From assembly GCA_000499405.2 (NCBI GenBank), contig HG738137.1, positions 28,021,756-28,085,755 on the forward strand: DNA of 64,000 bases, in the 5' to 3' direction. Made by a program: the position numbers and the translations under genes. The stretch is from Onchocerca volvulus (lineage: Eukaryota; Nematoda; Chromadorea; Rhabditida; Onchocercidae). The notes below the pieces were generated by a model, which had not been told where the DNA came from, ran no database searches, and saw only the letters and a program-made list of their open reading frames with translations. Of the stretch, positions 48,501 through 60,564 are shown one piece after another; position 1 is the first letter of the stretch, and the number at the start of each line of letters is the position of its first letter.

Positions 48501-51500
48501 TGAATACTGTAATATCGCTTAAGATTATTGTGGTAGTTTAAAAAATTAGAGATTATTATAGCTAACCGGGATTAAATAGGACACAAGCTTTTAAAGCAAC
48601 AAATTCAACATCATCAATTTTGAGAAATTTCATTGGTGCAACAAGTTGATCCATAATACGTTCAGAATCTCGGAAATAGATATTTCTGAAATTAAGAAAT
48701 TTGCTATGAATATTTTGACTATAAATTCTTGAATTTCATAAGAATTTGATTATTTCTATATTTTCCTATTTAATCGATTTATTTTCCACCAGTTCCTTCC
48801 TTTTCTCGTCCTTTTCATCTCTTTTTATATTTTTTTGCAAATAAATATTACAGATTAAATCAAAAAAAAAAAAAAAAAAAACGGAAAGATAAAAATTCAT
48901 ACTCAAGATATTCGTCACTATTATCATCATTACAACGTGGTATGAATGATTCATTCAGTAGTTTCAGAAAATTAGAATTATCTTTTGATCGATATGAAAC
49001 ACCAAGAATAATATGTTGTGATGCATAATTCTTGAGTAATGCTGTCTGCAAATGGATTAAAAAATTTCATCGAAATTTAACAAACACATTAAATTGAAAT
49101 GATATACATGATAACTACTATTTTTTCCCATGAATCACAAATCATTATTATATTAGAAAATGTATTATTATTAAATGATTATATGAAATTGTAATAAGAT
49201 CAATAATTGATCTAATCACTATCAAAATATAACACGTTATTAATTTTTAACTTTATATTCATGTTTTTTTATTCGGCCTAAATGTTGCAAAAATAACATA
49301 ATGATTTTAAAAGGAAAAGTTCTTAATCATAAAAAAAGACTTCAATATTCATTTTCTTGATCTATTAAAAAAAAATTATTTGACGCAAAACGTGTTGAAC
49401 ATTTCATGCTAAAATTTAAAGTGTAAGCGTGAATAATTGATATTTCACATTTGTTTAGCTAGCAATTTTCGAAAAATTTTGGAATTATAATATTTATGCT
49501 TAATTTACTTCAAATTGGTAGAGTTCGATATAATATTAAAAAAAATAAAAAATGTTGAAATCACATTATTTATTTTAAATTTACTTCAGATTAATATATT
49601 CATTTTATGATCTTTTTTTAATAATATCGAATATTATCAATATTGAAGTGAATTTTGAGTAAATAATATAATTTCAAAATTTCTGGTCATTTAGGACTGA
49701 AAATTTGGAAGAGAAAATAATACCTGATCATCTGTTGAAAGTTCCGTAAATGGTGATAAAGTTTTGGCCCATTCAATTACAAGTAATAATTGACTATGAA
49801 TACTTGTATAAATATCTTTAATTGTTGCAGTACGGCCAGCATCATTTTCTTCATACTGTAATTCGCGAATAAATTTCCGGAGAAGGGGAAAAACAGCAAA
49901 GATTTCAAAACAATTCCTTTTTTAATCTTTTATTCAAAATGATAATCTTCTCGAAGAATTGAAGAAATCGAAAAATTTATTTCTATTATAATAATCACCA
50001 TAAAATTAATAGGAAAATAATGAAAAAATAAAAAATGGTAAAATAAAATATATGCATCAATATTTATATTATAATCAGTAATTTTTAAGTTAAAAATTTC
50101 CAAATATTTTTTATTCGATCACAAAAATTTTTAAATTAAATATTTTCAGAAACAAATACAAATAAAAATGAAAAAAAAAGAACAATTTAGTTTTCGAACT
50201 TTTTCTTTCTTTTTTTTTTTTTTTTTTTGCTTACTAATTGATTTTTTGCCCATAATTGAACATCGGTTTGCTTCATAATTGTTTCTTGCAAATTTCCGAT
50301 TTTTTTCTCGGATGAAAGAAGACTTTCTAGCAATGATCGTGGTGTATCCCACGATGATAACGTTGATGTTGTTGTTCTTGGTAATGATGATGATGATGAT
50401 AATGATGAAGTTGTTGAGGTAACGATAAATTGTCTGAAAAAAGATGTAATTGATGGTAATTAATTACTTATCAAGCAATTATTCGGTAATGATAAGTTGA
50501 AATTAAATCGTGTTCGTGAATCATTCGAACACAACGGTAACTAATTTTATCAGGCAAATATTTTTTATTTGATAAATGATAAATTGAAACTAATGACTGA
50601 AACCATGAATTGCTTGAATATGGTTCCAAACTGTTGATGATTAATCACTTATCAAGTACTTATTTGATAAATGATGAGTTCAAAATTAGTAATTTCCCCG
50701 AAATAATAACTAAACATTTTTTGAAATCATAAAATGCTTGAACATGGCACCAAACTGTTGATGATTAATCACTTATCAAGTAATTATTTGATAAATGATA
50801 AGTTGAAATTAGAGATTTGCTCGAAATAATAATTAATTATAGTTAAACATTTTATACCCATTGCCAGAAGATTGCTTTCGATTGGCTGTTTTAGTCTGTT
50901 CTAATTTTATAGTTGAAAATCCACCATTTGTGGTACTTTGGGCAACAGCAGCGGTGACACTTGTCGAAGGTGACGATGACGATGAAGGACGGTTTCGTCG
51001 ACCAATTACATCACGCTCATTTTGCACTGCTTAAAAAAAAAAAAAAAAAAAAAAAAAATTCAAAATTATGAGGAGTGGTTAAGTTCACATATATGGAGTA
51101 AACTGATACCTTAAAATTATCATGATATCTGGGACTCCCAAAATAGTATAATACAGTATGGCTGAGAATAGTATACAACTTCTTGTATACTATTTTAATC
51201 ATATTGCACTAAATTATGACGATCAAATCGATTCTGAAGGTCTATTTCATCAAACCCATTAATAAAAATTATCACATTTAGAGAAGAATAATAATGATTT
51301 TAAATTTACGACCATTCAACTGCATCAAAAAAGTTATTGAATCATTAATACTTATCGTACATTTCAATTATCTTCATTTTTTTATTGATTCGCCTTAAAT
51401 TAAAAATTATTCATATTCTGAAATTTTTTTGAAATATCAGTCATTAAAATAATACTTAATTAATTAAACTAGTTGAGATGATATGTGAATTGATTGAAAC

Positions 51501-54500
51501 AATGTTTGGAAAAAACTAAGATAATATAATATTAATTGGAATAGTGCATAAGTACTAATATTTGTTAGTATTTAATAATACTTGTTCAAATAATATTAAT
51601 GAATTGCTGAATCAAAATATCAAATAATATTTATAAAAGTAATATTTGCATTAAAATAATACTCTTTGAGGTAATATTAAAATATCTATAAAAATGAAAG
51701 CAGTTTTTTCAAGTTTTCCCTGATAAGAAGAAAATTGCACTATTTAAAAAGATATGGGCAATTAAATCAATACCATGTTATAATTTTGTTTATTTATTCA
51801 TCCCTCTTCTTTCTTTCTTCTCAAAGCTTTAATTTTTTTTCTTAATTAATGATCCAACTTTTTCGCCTGACTGCTTTGCCATTTATATTCCCATTTTTAA
51901 TTAATATTTTTTCCAGTTGCACGAAAGTAATTAAATATTAAAAGCATAGAATTACTTCATTTCGTTTTTCTTTATCCAAGATTAGAATAATTAAGCAATT
52001 TACAACGCCAAACAACTATAATCCTTATCAACCCAAATTAGAATAATTAAAGAAATTGCCAAAGCTGAGCTATTAAAAATCTTACGCATTTATGTAGATT
52101 AAAATAATTAATTAATCTATCAAAGCTAAACTATTAATAAAAGCTTCAAAAATTTTACTAGAATAATACATGACATTATTATCTATGATAAGTGATAATC
52201 AAAACTAACTAAAGATATCATTTGCATAATTTGCATAAATCAAATAATTTTATTTTACTTACCATCAATTTTCATTCCAGCATTAATGCAACGCATGTAA
52301 CGACATGAACGACAAACCGCTCGATTATCTGTAAATTAATTTTTATTCCTTGCTTTTTTTCGAAAATAATTCAATCGATTTTTAGAAAACAGATCAATTA
52401 TCGAATATAATTTTTGTAGGACGATATTGTTTATATAAAAAAAAAAAGGAAAATTAGCAACGAAAAAAAATTAATCTCTCGTTGATAAATTAATTGTCCT
52501 TTTCACTAAAAAAGTTCTAATAAATGAAATTAATGAAAAAAAGTATGTGAAAGAGAAAAGTAATTTTAATATGCAAAACATTTGCAAAATAAAAAAAATG
52601 ACAAAACAAAAAACAATCACAAATTTCAACAAATATTTCACTTTTTTTTGCAATTTCTCTTTCCGTTCCTTTCTGTTTCATTGATAAATTAATCATTTTT
52701 TGTTCATTTCACACTGAGCAAAAACGGAGAAAAAAAAAGTTTTGAAATGAAAATTAGTAATAATGGAAATGTTTGTCCATTTTTTTTTAAATCTGTCATT
52801 TTTGAATAAATATATCCGATTCCATATGGAAATATTAATTTGCAATTACTTAAATATCTGAATTACTCACAAATAGTCAAAATAATGTAACATTGAAATA
52901 ATCAACAAATAAAAATACTTTGTTATCTAATTTTCAGCACATTCTATATCCTTTTTTTTTTTGATCTTACAATATTCTTTTTTTTTTACTCATTAAATAT
53001 TGATTTAAATTTTTGGATTAATCTAAAATTCACAACAAAATATCGTCAAATTATTTTTTTGTAGAATTTAATAAAATTAACTTCAATAAAGATATAAAGG
53101 CAATATATTATCAAAAAAAAGCTTTTTTTTTTAAAATTATTTCAATTTTTGTGTAAATTAATGGAAGAGCAAGTCAAAAAGTGAAAAAATTATTGCATGT
53201 CATTTAAAAAAAAAATTGATTAAACCTAAAAATAGTTTTAAAAAAATTTTATTTGTTATGAAAGATAGGAATGTCTGAGATGAAATTTAAATAGAAAAAG
53301 TTTTTCTATAAGATAACTTACGTTTGTCAATATTGCAATTACTATTGAAACGACACGTATATTTGTAATCACGTCGAATAGTTCGTCTGAAGAAACCTGC
53401 AAAAAGAGAAGAAAAAAATATTTTCAAAAAAAGGTTAAATTGAATTTTTATTTAAGTATGAATTTTATCATTTCTTTTCTCTTATCTGATTTTGAAGTTG
53501 CAAAAAAAAAAAAAAATCCTAGCCATCATTATAACATTAAGATCGAAGAAAAAAAAATTGGGATTTTTAATTATTTCGTAATATAAATTTGCAAAATGTT
53601 AAATAAAGTTAAAATGCAAGTGATTTAAGTTAGATCAAAATTAAAATCAAATTATCATTTGGAAAAATTAATGATCAATGAGTTATTTTTACTGAAAGTC
53701 ATTTGCGACGTTTTGCACGTGAAAATGATGCAACTTACTTTTTAGTTATAAAGAAAAGAAATGAAAAAAATTTTTTCCAAAGAATTCATAAGAAATTAAT
53801 GATTGTGAATAAAAAATACAACATGTTTGTGTGTGGTAATTGTTGGATGAATAATGGATGTCTTAAATTAACTAAATATAGAATTAAAGATTTAAAAGAT
53901 TAACCTTTACATCCGTTACATGCAATCGTACCGTAATGTCGACCTGTTGCTTGATCACCACAAACCATACATAATAAATCATTATCTAAAAAAGTATATT
54001 TGATTTAGAGAAATAATAAGTAATTATTGTTAATGATTATTATCAGTAATAGTAAACATAATAATTACTTTTATTTAATTTTAATTTCTACTAATATTAT
54101 ATAATTATTATTGTTACTATTACTATCATTATTATTGTTTCAATTGCATTGCTATTTGTTTGTTTTTGTTAATTTTTATTAAATTACTAATTCCGATTGC
54201 TAATTACTTAATAATGTGTTTAATAATGTGCCTTTTATCAGATTAATAATTCTTACTAGAACACTAATTTCATCCGTTCTTGCTGTTTTACTGCTTTAAA
54301 ATCAATATTCTTATAAGTTATTGATACAATTGACAAAATTAGCATAATTTATTATTAAGTATTATGATAAGTAATATTGATTACATATTTTACATTACCA
54401 TGTATGAATTTAAAAAAAAAAAATTTTAAACTGTCCAATGAAAAGATAAACTCGAACTTTTTTCGATGTCATCAGAATCCTTCACGGTACTTTCAACTTT

Positions 54501-54515
54501 CAACATTTGATGCAT
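45438..54515 (-). CDS. HNF4-related nuclear hormone receptor, 14-exon gene
   Basis: Sequence-specific transcription factor acting in the nucleus. Coding exons, 5' to 3' on the minus strand: 54515-54491 (or to 54458/54452), 53985-53905, 53396-53322, 52328-52263, 51026-50858, 50433-50235, 49855-49724, 49045-48903, 48685-48567, 48243-48092, 47007-46875, 46596-46512, 46260-46117, 45588-45438. All junctions from exon 2 on keep phase and the frame ends in TGA, giving about 557-570 residues. Domain order: short N-terminus; two C4 zinc fingers with P-box CNGCKG; basic extension with [11 protein letters not shown]; Ser/Thr-rich hinge; ligand-binding domain with [17 protein letters not shown]; a Ser/Asn-rich tail of roughly 120 residues. 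The CNGCK P-box is known from the expanded HNF4-derived receptors of nematodes; HNF4 itself has CDGCKG. I cannot assign a Caenorhabditis orthologue. No AF-2 core is obvious after the [11 protein letters not shown] helix. Confidence 0.93.
46117..46260 (-). CDS. Receptor exon 13: Ser/Asn-rich tail
   Basis: Encodes [20 protein letters not shown] then [20 protein letters not shown] and FIMDPFK. Low-complexity tail outside the conserved ligand-binding fold. Acceptor TTTTATAG, donor AAAAG|gtaaat, phase 2 on both sides. Confidence 0.85.
46512..46596 (-). CDS. Receptor exon 12: start of C-terminal extension
   Basis: Encodes [20 protein letters not shown] and TSCDDME. No family motif is visible. [11 protein letters not shown] is amphipathic and could take the place of an AF-2 helix, but this is inference. 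Acceptor TTTGCAG, donor AAAG|gttttc, phase 1 in and phase 2 out. Confidence 0.8.
46875..47007 (-). CDS. Receptor exon 11: end of ligand-binding domain
   Basis: Encodes [20 protein letters not shown] and [19 protein letters not shown], the last conserved helices of the domain. The acceptor is CTCTTCAAG. The donor is taken at TCTG|gtactt (46875). An in-phase alternative, TCTG|gtcgtt, would remove four residues. The reading frame stays open past the donor, which is why a longer single frame is visible here. Confidence 0.85.
47476..47518. repeat. 19-bp inverted repeat with 5-nt loop in receptor intron 10
   Basis: The arms 47476-47494 and 47500-47518 pair along 19 positions with one G-T wobble, around a TATGT loop. 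The total of 43 bases is short for a microRNA precursor and the flanks do not extend the stem. Confidence 0.7.
48092..48243 (-). CDS. Receptor exon 10: ligand-binding domain helices 8-10
   Basis: Encodes [33 protein letters not shown] and [23 protein letters not shown] opens the segment as it does in HNF4, and the [11 protein letters not shown] part corresponds to the dimer-interface helix. Phase 1 in, phase 0 out. Confidence 0.93.
48567..48685 (-). CDS. Receptor exon 9: ligand-binding domain middle helices
   Basis: Encodes [20 protein letters not shown] then [33 protein letters not shown] is the typical helix 7-8 stretch of HNF4-like receptors. The donor is CCCG|gttagc, phase 2 in and phase 1 out. 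Confidence 0.93.
48903..49045 (-). CDS. Receptor exon 8: ligand-binding domain helices 4-5
   Basis: Encodes [20 protein letters not shown] and a less conserved loop ending NDDNSDEYL. The [13 protein letters not shown] part corresponds to the helix 4/5 segment that follows the DQ of the signature. Phase 0 in, phase 2 out. Confidence 0.93.
49724..49855 (-). CDS. Receptor exon 7: ligand-binding domain helix 3 and signature
   Basis: Encodes a helix ending [20 protein letters not shown] and then STDDQ. This matches the nuclear receptor ligand-binding signature (W/F-A-K-x-x-P-x-F-x-x-L-x-x-x-D-Q), which forms part of the coactivator-binding surface. Phase 0 both sides. Confidence 0.95.
50235..50433 (-). 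CDS. Receptor exon 6: hinge with Ser/Thr run, start of ligand-binding domain
   Basis: Encodes a Ser/Thr/Leu run ([19 protein letters not shown]), produced by a TCA/CAT-type repeat, then [20 protein letters not shown] and [14 protein letters not shown]. The second part looks helical and fits the beginning of the ligand-binding domain. Phase 2 in, phase 0 out at gtaagc. Confidence 0.88.
50455..50850. repeat. About 124-bp tandem repeat, three copies, in receptor intron 5
   Basis: Two close copies start near 50621 and 50745 (shared phrases CCAAACTGTTGATGATTAAT and CACTTATCAAGTA, spacing 124 bases). A third, more diverged copy lies upstream from about 50455 to 50590. The array fills the intron between exons 5 and 6. 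Confidence 0.75.
50858..51026 (-). CDS. Receptor exon 5: C-terminal extension and Ser-rich hinge
   Basis: Begins [13 protein letters not shown], the conserved segment right after the DNA-binding domain in HNF4-type receptors. It continues with a low-complexity Ser/Thr hinge ([19 protein letters not shown]) and a short Lys/Gln-rich piece. Phase 1 in, phase 2 out at a gtataa donor. Confidence 0.92.
52263..52328 (-). CDS. Receptor exon 4: end of second finger
   Basis: Encodes [20 protein letters not shown], completing C-x9-C-x2-C of the second finger and leading into the carboxy-terminal extension. Acceptor TTTACAG, donor GATG|gtaagt, phase 1 both sides. Confidence 0.95.
53322..53396 (-). CDS. 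Receptor exon 3: DNA-recognition helix and second finger start
   Basis: Encodes [15 protein letters not shown] then [10 protein letters not shown], the canonical FFRR helix after the P-box and the C-x5-C start of finger two (D-box region). It is flanked by an acceptor TGCAG and a gtaagt donor, phase 1 both sides. Confidence 0.95.
53905..53985 (-). CDS. Receptor exon 2: first zinc finger
   Basis: Encodes [18 protein letters not shown] followed by TIACNGCKG. The first finger has spacing C-x2-C-x13-C-x2-C, and the P-box is CNGCKG. The acceptor is TTTTTTAG and the donor AAAG|gttaat, phase 1 in and phase 1 out. The P-box helix contacts DNA in the major groove in this family. Confidence 0.95.
54491..54515 (-). 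CDS. Receptor exon 1 (putative start exon)
   Basis: The first ATG after the acceptor at 54621-54622 gives MHQMLKVE. The following exon needs a phase-1 donor. Three exist: after 54491 (gtaccg), 54458 (gttcga) and 54452 (gtttat). The longer choices add a short acidic stretch ending DDIEK or DDIEKSS. The frame is also open upstream of this ATG as far as the acceptor, so an additional upstream exon feeding DNNPGKTTILDLRNK is possible. The start is therefore provisional. Confidence 0.45.
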
Positions 54516-54620
54516 CCGAAATATATCGCAAGAATTTCCTCCAGCTTTTTCTTTAGTCAAACTTTCCAGTTTCTCTTTATTTCGAAGATCAAGGATTGTA
54601 GTTTTTCCGGGATTATTATC

Positions 54621-54640
54621 CTGAAAACTATGACAAAAAA
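54621..54640 (-). promoter_or_regulatory. Candidate trans-splice acceptor upstream of the receptor start
   Basis: On the minus strand a TAGTTTTCAG acceptor lies just before position 54620. The first ATG downstream of it, about 105 bases later, is the proposed start of the receptor. Nematode mRNAs often receive a spliced leader at such a site. It could equally be a normal 3' splice site joined to an unseen upstream exon. Confidence 0.35.
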
Positions 54641-57600
54641 GGAATAATTTGAATTCCTCTGTGAAAAAAAAAAGGTGATATTGTCTAAAACAAACAGATT
54701 GATCGAGCAATAATAACATGGACCGTAAACTTTTTAAAAGCAAAACGAATAATAATGAATTTCAACGGAATTAATTTTAAAAAATTTGTATTAATTTTAT
54801 CAACTTTTAAAGATTTCATTATACTAAATTATAAATAATTTTCGTATTTTCAATTTCCAAAGAAGCTGTAAATTTCTTTTTTTCCCAAATCTTTTTTACA
54901 GTTAAACAAAATTATCAATCATTCATTTCTGTTCGATTATTAATCATGAATTTACAATATCATCATGAATATTGTACCAATTAGTGCCACCATCATTATT
55001 ATTATTATTCTATCAAATATAAATACTAACATTACAATCTACTCAGCCAAAATTTTTGTCTTTATTATCAATATCAATAGCATCTTATCATAAGCATAAC
55101 TAATATCGCCGAATGATTAAAATTTTTGCCATATCACATAAATCTTTATTTAATACAAAGTAACAATTTTATGACAATTTTATCAATTAGTTTAATTTTA
55201 AAAATGGCAACTGAAAATAAAAAAACTTACAAGATTCGAGAGAATTTTTGATCAAATATTTTTTTTTGTTTAAAAAAAATAAAATGAAAAAATATGTGGA
55301 AATAAATGTTAACATTAACAACAAAAACAGCAGGGAATAAGAATAAAACTGGTCGCTAACGATATATATTAACTGCTAATTAAATAAATGACATTTTGAT
55401 CTAAAAAAAAATTGATTGCAGCTTTTTTTCTTTTTTTAGTAAATACGAAAGAGAATGAAATGACAATTTTCGATATTTTAACGAATCCAATCAGGTATTT
55501 TAGAAATTGAAGTATTCGGAAACAAAAAAAAAAAGGAAGTGCTAAAAGAAGTGTTTGAAAGTGAATCATTCATGTTTGTCAATACCTAATGTTCAGTTTC
55601 CCAAAAATTAAAAATTCATTTAAAAATTCTAAATTTATAAGACAAATATATATATACATATATAAATTAATAGATCATTTGTGATAATAATTATACAGTT
55701 TATTATTAATTATATATGTAAAGATAAGATGATGACTAAGAAAATGATATCTAAAATGAAAAAAAAATGATGATAAGACCAACACAAACTTAATTAATTT
55801 TGGATCAGTATTGATTTATTTCATTTATTCATTTCAAATTTAGTCTCTATATTTTTTGTCCGAATTATTTGCAGTACCAAAAAATGGTAATTGATTATCC
55901 TTGCAATAGTATTAAATAATTTATTCCAACAATATTTTGCATTGTTTCACGGTTATTTTCGCTTGAAAAATCCAATTTTTCGCGGAAGAAAAGTTGATTT
56001 CAATATGTCGAAAGTCTGAAATTTAAGGATTTTCATTTCGAAAAAACAATTTCAAAAGAAAAATCAATGAATTAAATTCTGATGGATGAATAATTTTCTT
56101 TTCTTGCAAAATTTTGCAATAAAATAGGCCATCCTAATGATATTTTAAAATGAGAAATAAATACATCGTCAATTTTAAATTTCTTATTGAATTGCTCAAA
56201 TTATCAAATATTCTTTATTTTAATTGAAATACGAAATTCAATATTTTTAGTCAGTTTTGCTAAAATTACTAATTATTAAAAAAATTAATGAGCGATTTTT
56301 GCAAAATAATCAATGTTTGCAATTTTAAATTTTGTATTAAAAAGCAAAAGAAATGGACCAATGCAAAAGTGAGCAATGCAGGATAAAACAAATGTAAAGT
56401 GATCAAAATTTTGCCCAAACAAACAACTGTTACGTATTTGAGAAATAATTTTTTAAAATCGGAGAATTGCAGAAATGAAACGAAAGAGGCTGATAAATGA
56501 CTGATAATGATAATTATGGAACACATAGAATGGTTCGCTCTTTTTTCTTCCTTTGTTTTAAACTCAAATATTTCTTCAGAAAGTCAGAAAAATATACAAA
56601 TATATAAAGAAAAACTGGAAACTAATTTGTTATCCAATATTTCGTGATATGATTTAAAAAATAAATCAAAATTTTCGACGACTAATTTATTTGGAAAATT
56701 AAAATTTTATTTTTTGCAACTATTTTATATCATTCGAAATATTCTGTCAAATAAAGAAAATTTAAGAAATGAAGGAAAAATGAAAATTATGAAAAAATTT
56801 AACAGCAATCAGAAATTTATATTTCGATTTGTTATGAATAACGAAAGATTAGTTGAAATTGTTATTTATATTAAAAACATGCTAATTTTTTAGTAGAATA
56901 ATTTTAATGCTATTGGAATAATTAATATAATGACCGTATTTCTTTTAAGGAATCCATTTTTAAAATAATAATGTAGAATAAACGAAAATATATATTTGAA
57001 CGATAAACAGAATTTGCTTTTTTTTTCCCCGACAATTTCCAATTTTATCTTATCACTATTGATCAAATTTGAAAATTTCGCTCCCTTATGATTTTATCAT
57101 TCGATTACTATTGTTATTATTATTATTATTAGAATAGTCTCGAATATCTTCAAATTTCAACACTACTTGATTTTATTAAATTCTGCTCGCAAATGATAAA
57201 TTCATTTCACAATAACAATATTCGCATAGGTTAGAGGTTATTTCTAGTTTAATTGTCAAGAATGCGAATTTTATAAAGATAATACAAAATAAATACATAA
57301 ACACATCTTTTTGTTTATTCTTCTTATCATGCTCATATTTTAAAAAATTGCATATTAATGCTGCGAAAATAAATTATTTAATTAAAGATTAAAATTCATT
57401 GATGATAAAAAAGAAAAAAAAAAGGAAAAAACGATTTTGAATTGAAAAAAAAAATAAAAACAAAAACTATTAAATTTAACAAATAATATTTGGTAAAAAT
57501 AATTTTTTTAAAAATATACCGGAAGTATTTTACTGTGACAATTAGAGCAAACTCAATGATATGCATAGCTTCAACAGTTTTTCAAAAAATTTTTTGACGA

Positions 57601-58549
57601 AAAAAAAGAAGGATAAGTAGAAAGGTGATAAGCTGCCGAATATATGTTTGAAAAAATAAGTGAAAAGCAATTAATTTATTTGATTTGATATGATTACTGG
57701 AAATTTGACGTATTTGTAAAATTGGAAAAGAAAAACAATTGAATATAATGTTTTACTGATTGAATTTTATGCATCACTGATTTCTCTCTTCTGAATATCA
57801 TGAATTATTGCCTTTAGTTTTAATTATTTATTAATTACTTGTGATTTATCGAATTCAACACAAAAGAGGAAAAAAGGAATTGTTATCATCATTTTTAGCA
57901 ATAACCATATGATTATCTATTAGAATTTTATGAACCGTCAAAATAATCACATTTTGGATATTAAATGAACATATTACGAATATCAGTGAATTATTTATGA
58001 TTACAAGAAGAAATGAAATTGTCAAAATAATCAGAAAAAAGATTTAATATTAATCATATTACAAATAAAATTGTTAATTTAGCATTTAGCCATTTATGAT
58101 CACTTGCTTTAGATGATATAATTTTGTGAACATTGAATTGATTAAAATCCCCTAATTAATATTTTCAAAGAAAAAAAGAAAAAATTTAAAAAAAAGTAAA
58201 AAATCTTCGACTTCAATATAAATATAATATAATTTATAGTTAAAAATTCCATAAATTTCATCATCATTTTGCTGTATTTTGAAAAGAAAAACAAATTATT
58301 TTTTTTCACGAAAATATCTTTGTACGAAGGAAAACTTTTCTTTGTGTAAAATTTTTCGTCGAAAAAATATCGATTAAATGATTAAAAAAATAAAAAGAGA
58401 AACTGTTCAACGAGCAAACAACCTCATCAAATGAACATCTCTTTGCATTATTCATAATAAAACTAAATTTTACCAGGTAATATTTGTTCATAAGCATTGA
58501 AGCGTCATGAGTAATGTTTACATAGTGTTAACAATGAATAGAATGTATG

Positions 58550-58800
58550 CATGGAATGATGATGATAATAATGATAATAATTAATAATGATAATAATAAT
58601 ACCAATAGTAATGATGATAATAATAAAAATAATGGCGTAATAATAGTAATGACAATAATCAAACAACATTATTACTACTATTAATAATAATAGTTAGGAA
58701 TAATAATGTCAGTGATAATAATAGTAACAGTAACAGAAACGATAACACTAATAATAGTTAGTAACAATAATAACAATGATAAAAAAAAATAATGATGACG
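58550..58800. repeat. Imperfect AAT/GAT trinucleotide microsatellite
   Basis: About 250 bases made almost entirely of GAT, AAT and AGT words on the plus strand. The array is interrupted throughout, so it is old. Confidence 0.85.
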
Positions 58801-59096
58801 ATAAAGGGTTTATTAGAGATAGGAAAAGGATAAAAAAGAAGAAAAATAAAATTTTTTTTTTCATTTTTAAATCAATGATAATAAAATGAATGAACGAACT
58901 GATATGTTTAGAAATTTTCCCTTTCAATTCCATCAAATTTTTTCGTCTCCCTTCATCTCTATTTTTCGCCCCATTATAGAAGTGAATTAAAACAAAGTCA
59001 AAAGAAAAAAAGAGCACAATTCCATTTTTTTAACTTTCAACTATATCAAAACTACTCCACCACAAAACATAAATTCAAGCGGACATGAAGAAATTC

Positions 59097-59123
<27 letters not shown>
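59097..59123. repeat. (CT)n microsatellite
   Basis: An unbroken CT run of about 27 bases. Confidence 0.95.
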
Positions 59124-59127
<4 letters not shown>

Positions 59128-60480
59128 ATTTTGATTATAAGAGAATTTAACTTTTTTTTTCTTTTTTTTTTGATTATTGCCTTCTTACCTCCCATTTTTG
59201 CCATCAAAAAGTATAATAAAATATGAAATGAGCAAATTATGATGTATTAAACTTTCCTTTCATAATTTTTTTATTAACAGCAAAGAAATTTTTCTTTTTC
59301 GGAATTTGGAAATTTTTTTTGTTGTCGTTATTGGAATTAATCTACCATTTTTATTCTTTTTTTTTTTGTTTTTAGCATGAAAATGTGTTTTACTTTAAAA
59401 ATTCTTTATTTTGTAGATCAAAAACTGTTTTTTTTTTTTAAGTCAACAAACATCAGGAGAAAAAATATCGTTAGGTTTCATTTGTTCTTGTTTCTTTTTT
59501 TTTTAGAAAAATAAAAACTAATAAATGTGAAATATGAATACTTCCTTTATCTTTCGTTCTATATTACACAATATATATGGAATATTGCATCAGCATATTA
59601 ATATTATGCACTTCCATTTCAATTTTTCACCTAAATACCTGATTTTTTAAAAAGTGAAAAAAAAAGAGTTATTAACGAACTGTAAACGGGCAACAACTGA
59701 CTGATGAATGATAAATAATACTTTTCAATTCTTCTTGAACTAATCGTGAAAGCATTGCTTCCATGCATCGAATAGTTTATTCCAGTCGATTTTTTAATAA
59801 TAGTAAAAAATGGTTTTCAGCTTGGCATTTTAACATAAAATATGATTCAGAATTTTATTGAAATGAAAAAAAAAATCTAATTAATCGGCACAATTAAGCA
59901 AAAAGTAATTAGATGACTATTAGGCTTGCTGTATTTCTTCATTACTAAAACTAATCAATTTACTTTTTTAAGAATTCGATATATCATAAATAATTACGAC
60001 ATTTACATTTTTGTTGACGGTTATTTAAATCTTAATTTTCAAGTTTTATCTAGATTTAAATTAGTTTCATTGCTCATTTTTTTCAAAAAAAAAAAAAAAA
60101 AGTCAGATTAAGAACAAATTCAAATACACCATATTTTTTTCTCCAGATAATCATAAATTTATAAAGGAATAAAAATCTAACAATCTTAAAAATTAAATTT
60201 TACATAAATAATCCAACAAATAAAATAATATAAAACTTAATCTAATATGTAATATTTTTTACAAAAATTTAGTATATTGAATTGATATATATAAAAGTAA
60301 TAAATAAAATAAGTTGAATAATCATACTATTGCTTTAAGTGATAAGACTGATAGAAGAGAAGAGAAGGATATTAGAAATCAATAAAGTATAATCAAAAGA
60401 AGGAAGTGAGAAAGAATGGAAGAACGAAGAAAAAAGAATTGATAAAAAAGAAAGTGATAATGTGGAAACAATAATATGAT

Positions 60481-60492
60481 CGTTAGTTGCAG
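60481..60492 (+). promoter_or_regulatory. Candidate trans-splice acceptor before the small membrane ORF
   Basis: CGTTAGTTGCAG ends at 60492. The next ATG downstream, about 72 bases on, is the start of the hydrophobic frame at 60565. Confidence 0.25.
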
Positions 60493-60564
60493 ACATAACG
60501 GTCAATAATTATATCCATTGAAAACTGAGCAATTAGTTTAAAGTCTCCTTGTCGTCAAATTAAA

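Larger units (their letters stand above)
54641..60480. other. Upstream region of the receptor gene
   Basis: A+T-rich DNA with the GAT/AAT and CT microsatellites near 58.6 and 59.1 kb. The promoter and any 5' non-coding exon of the receptor should lie here, but nothing specific can be pointed to. Confidence 0.45.
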
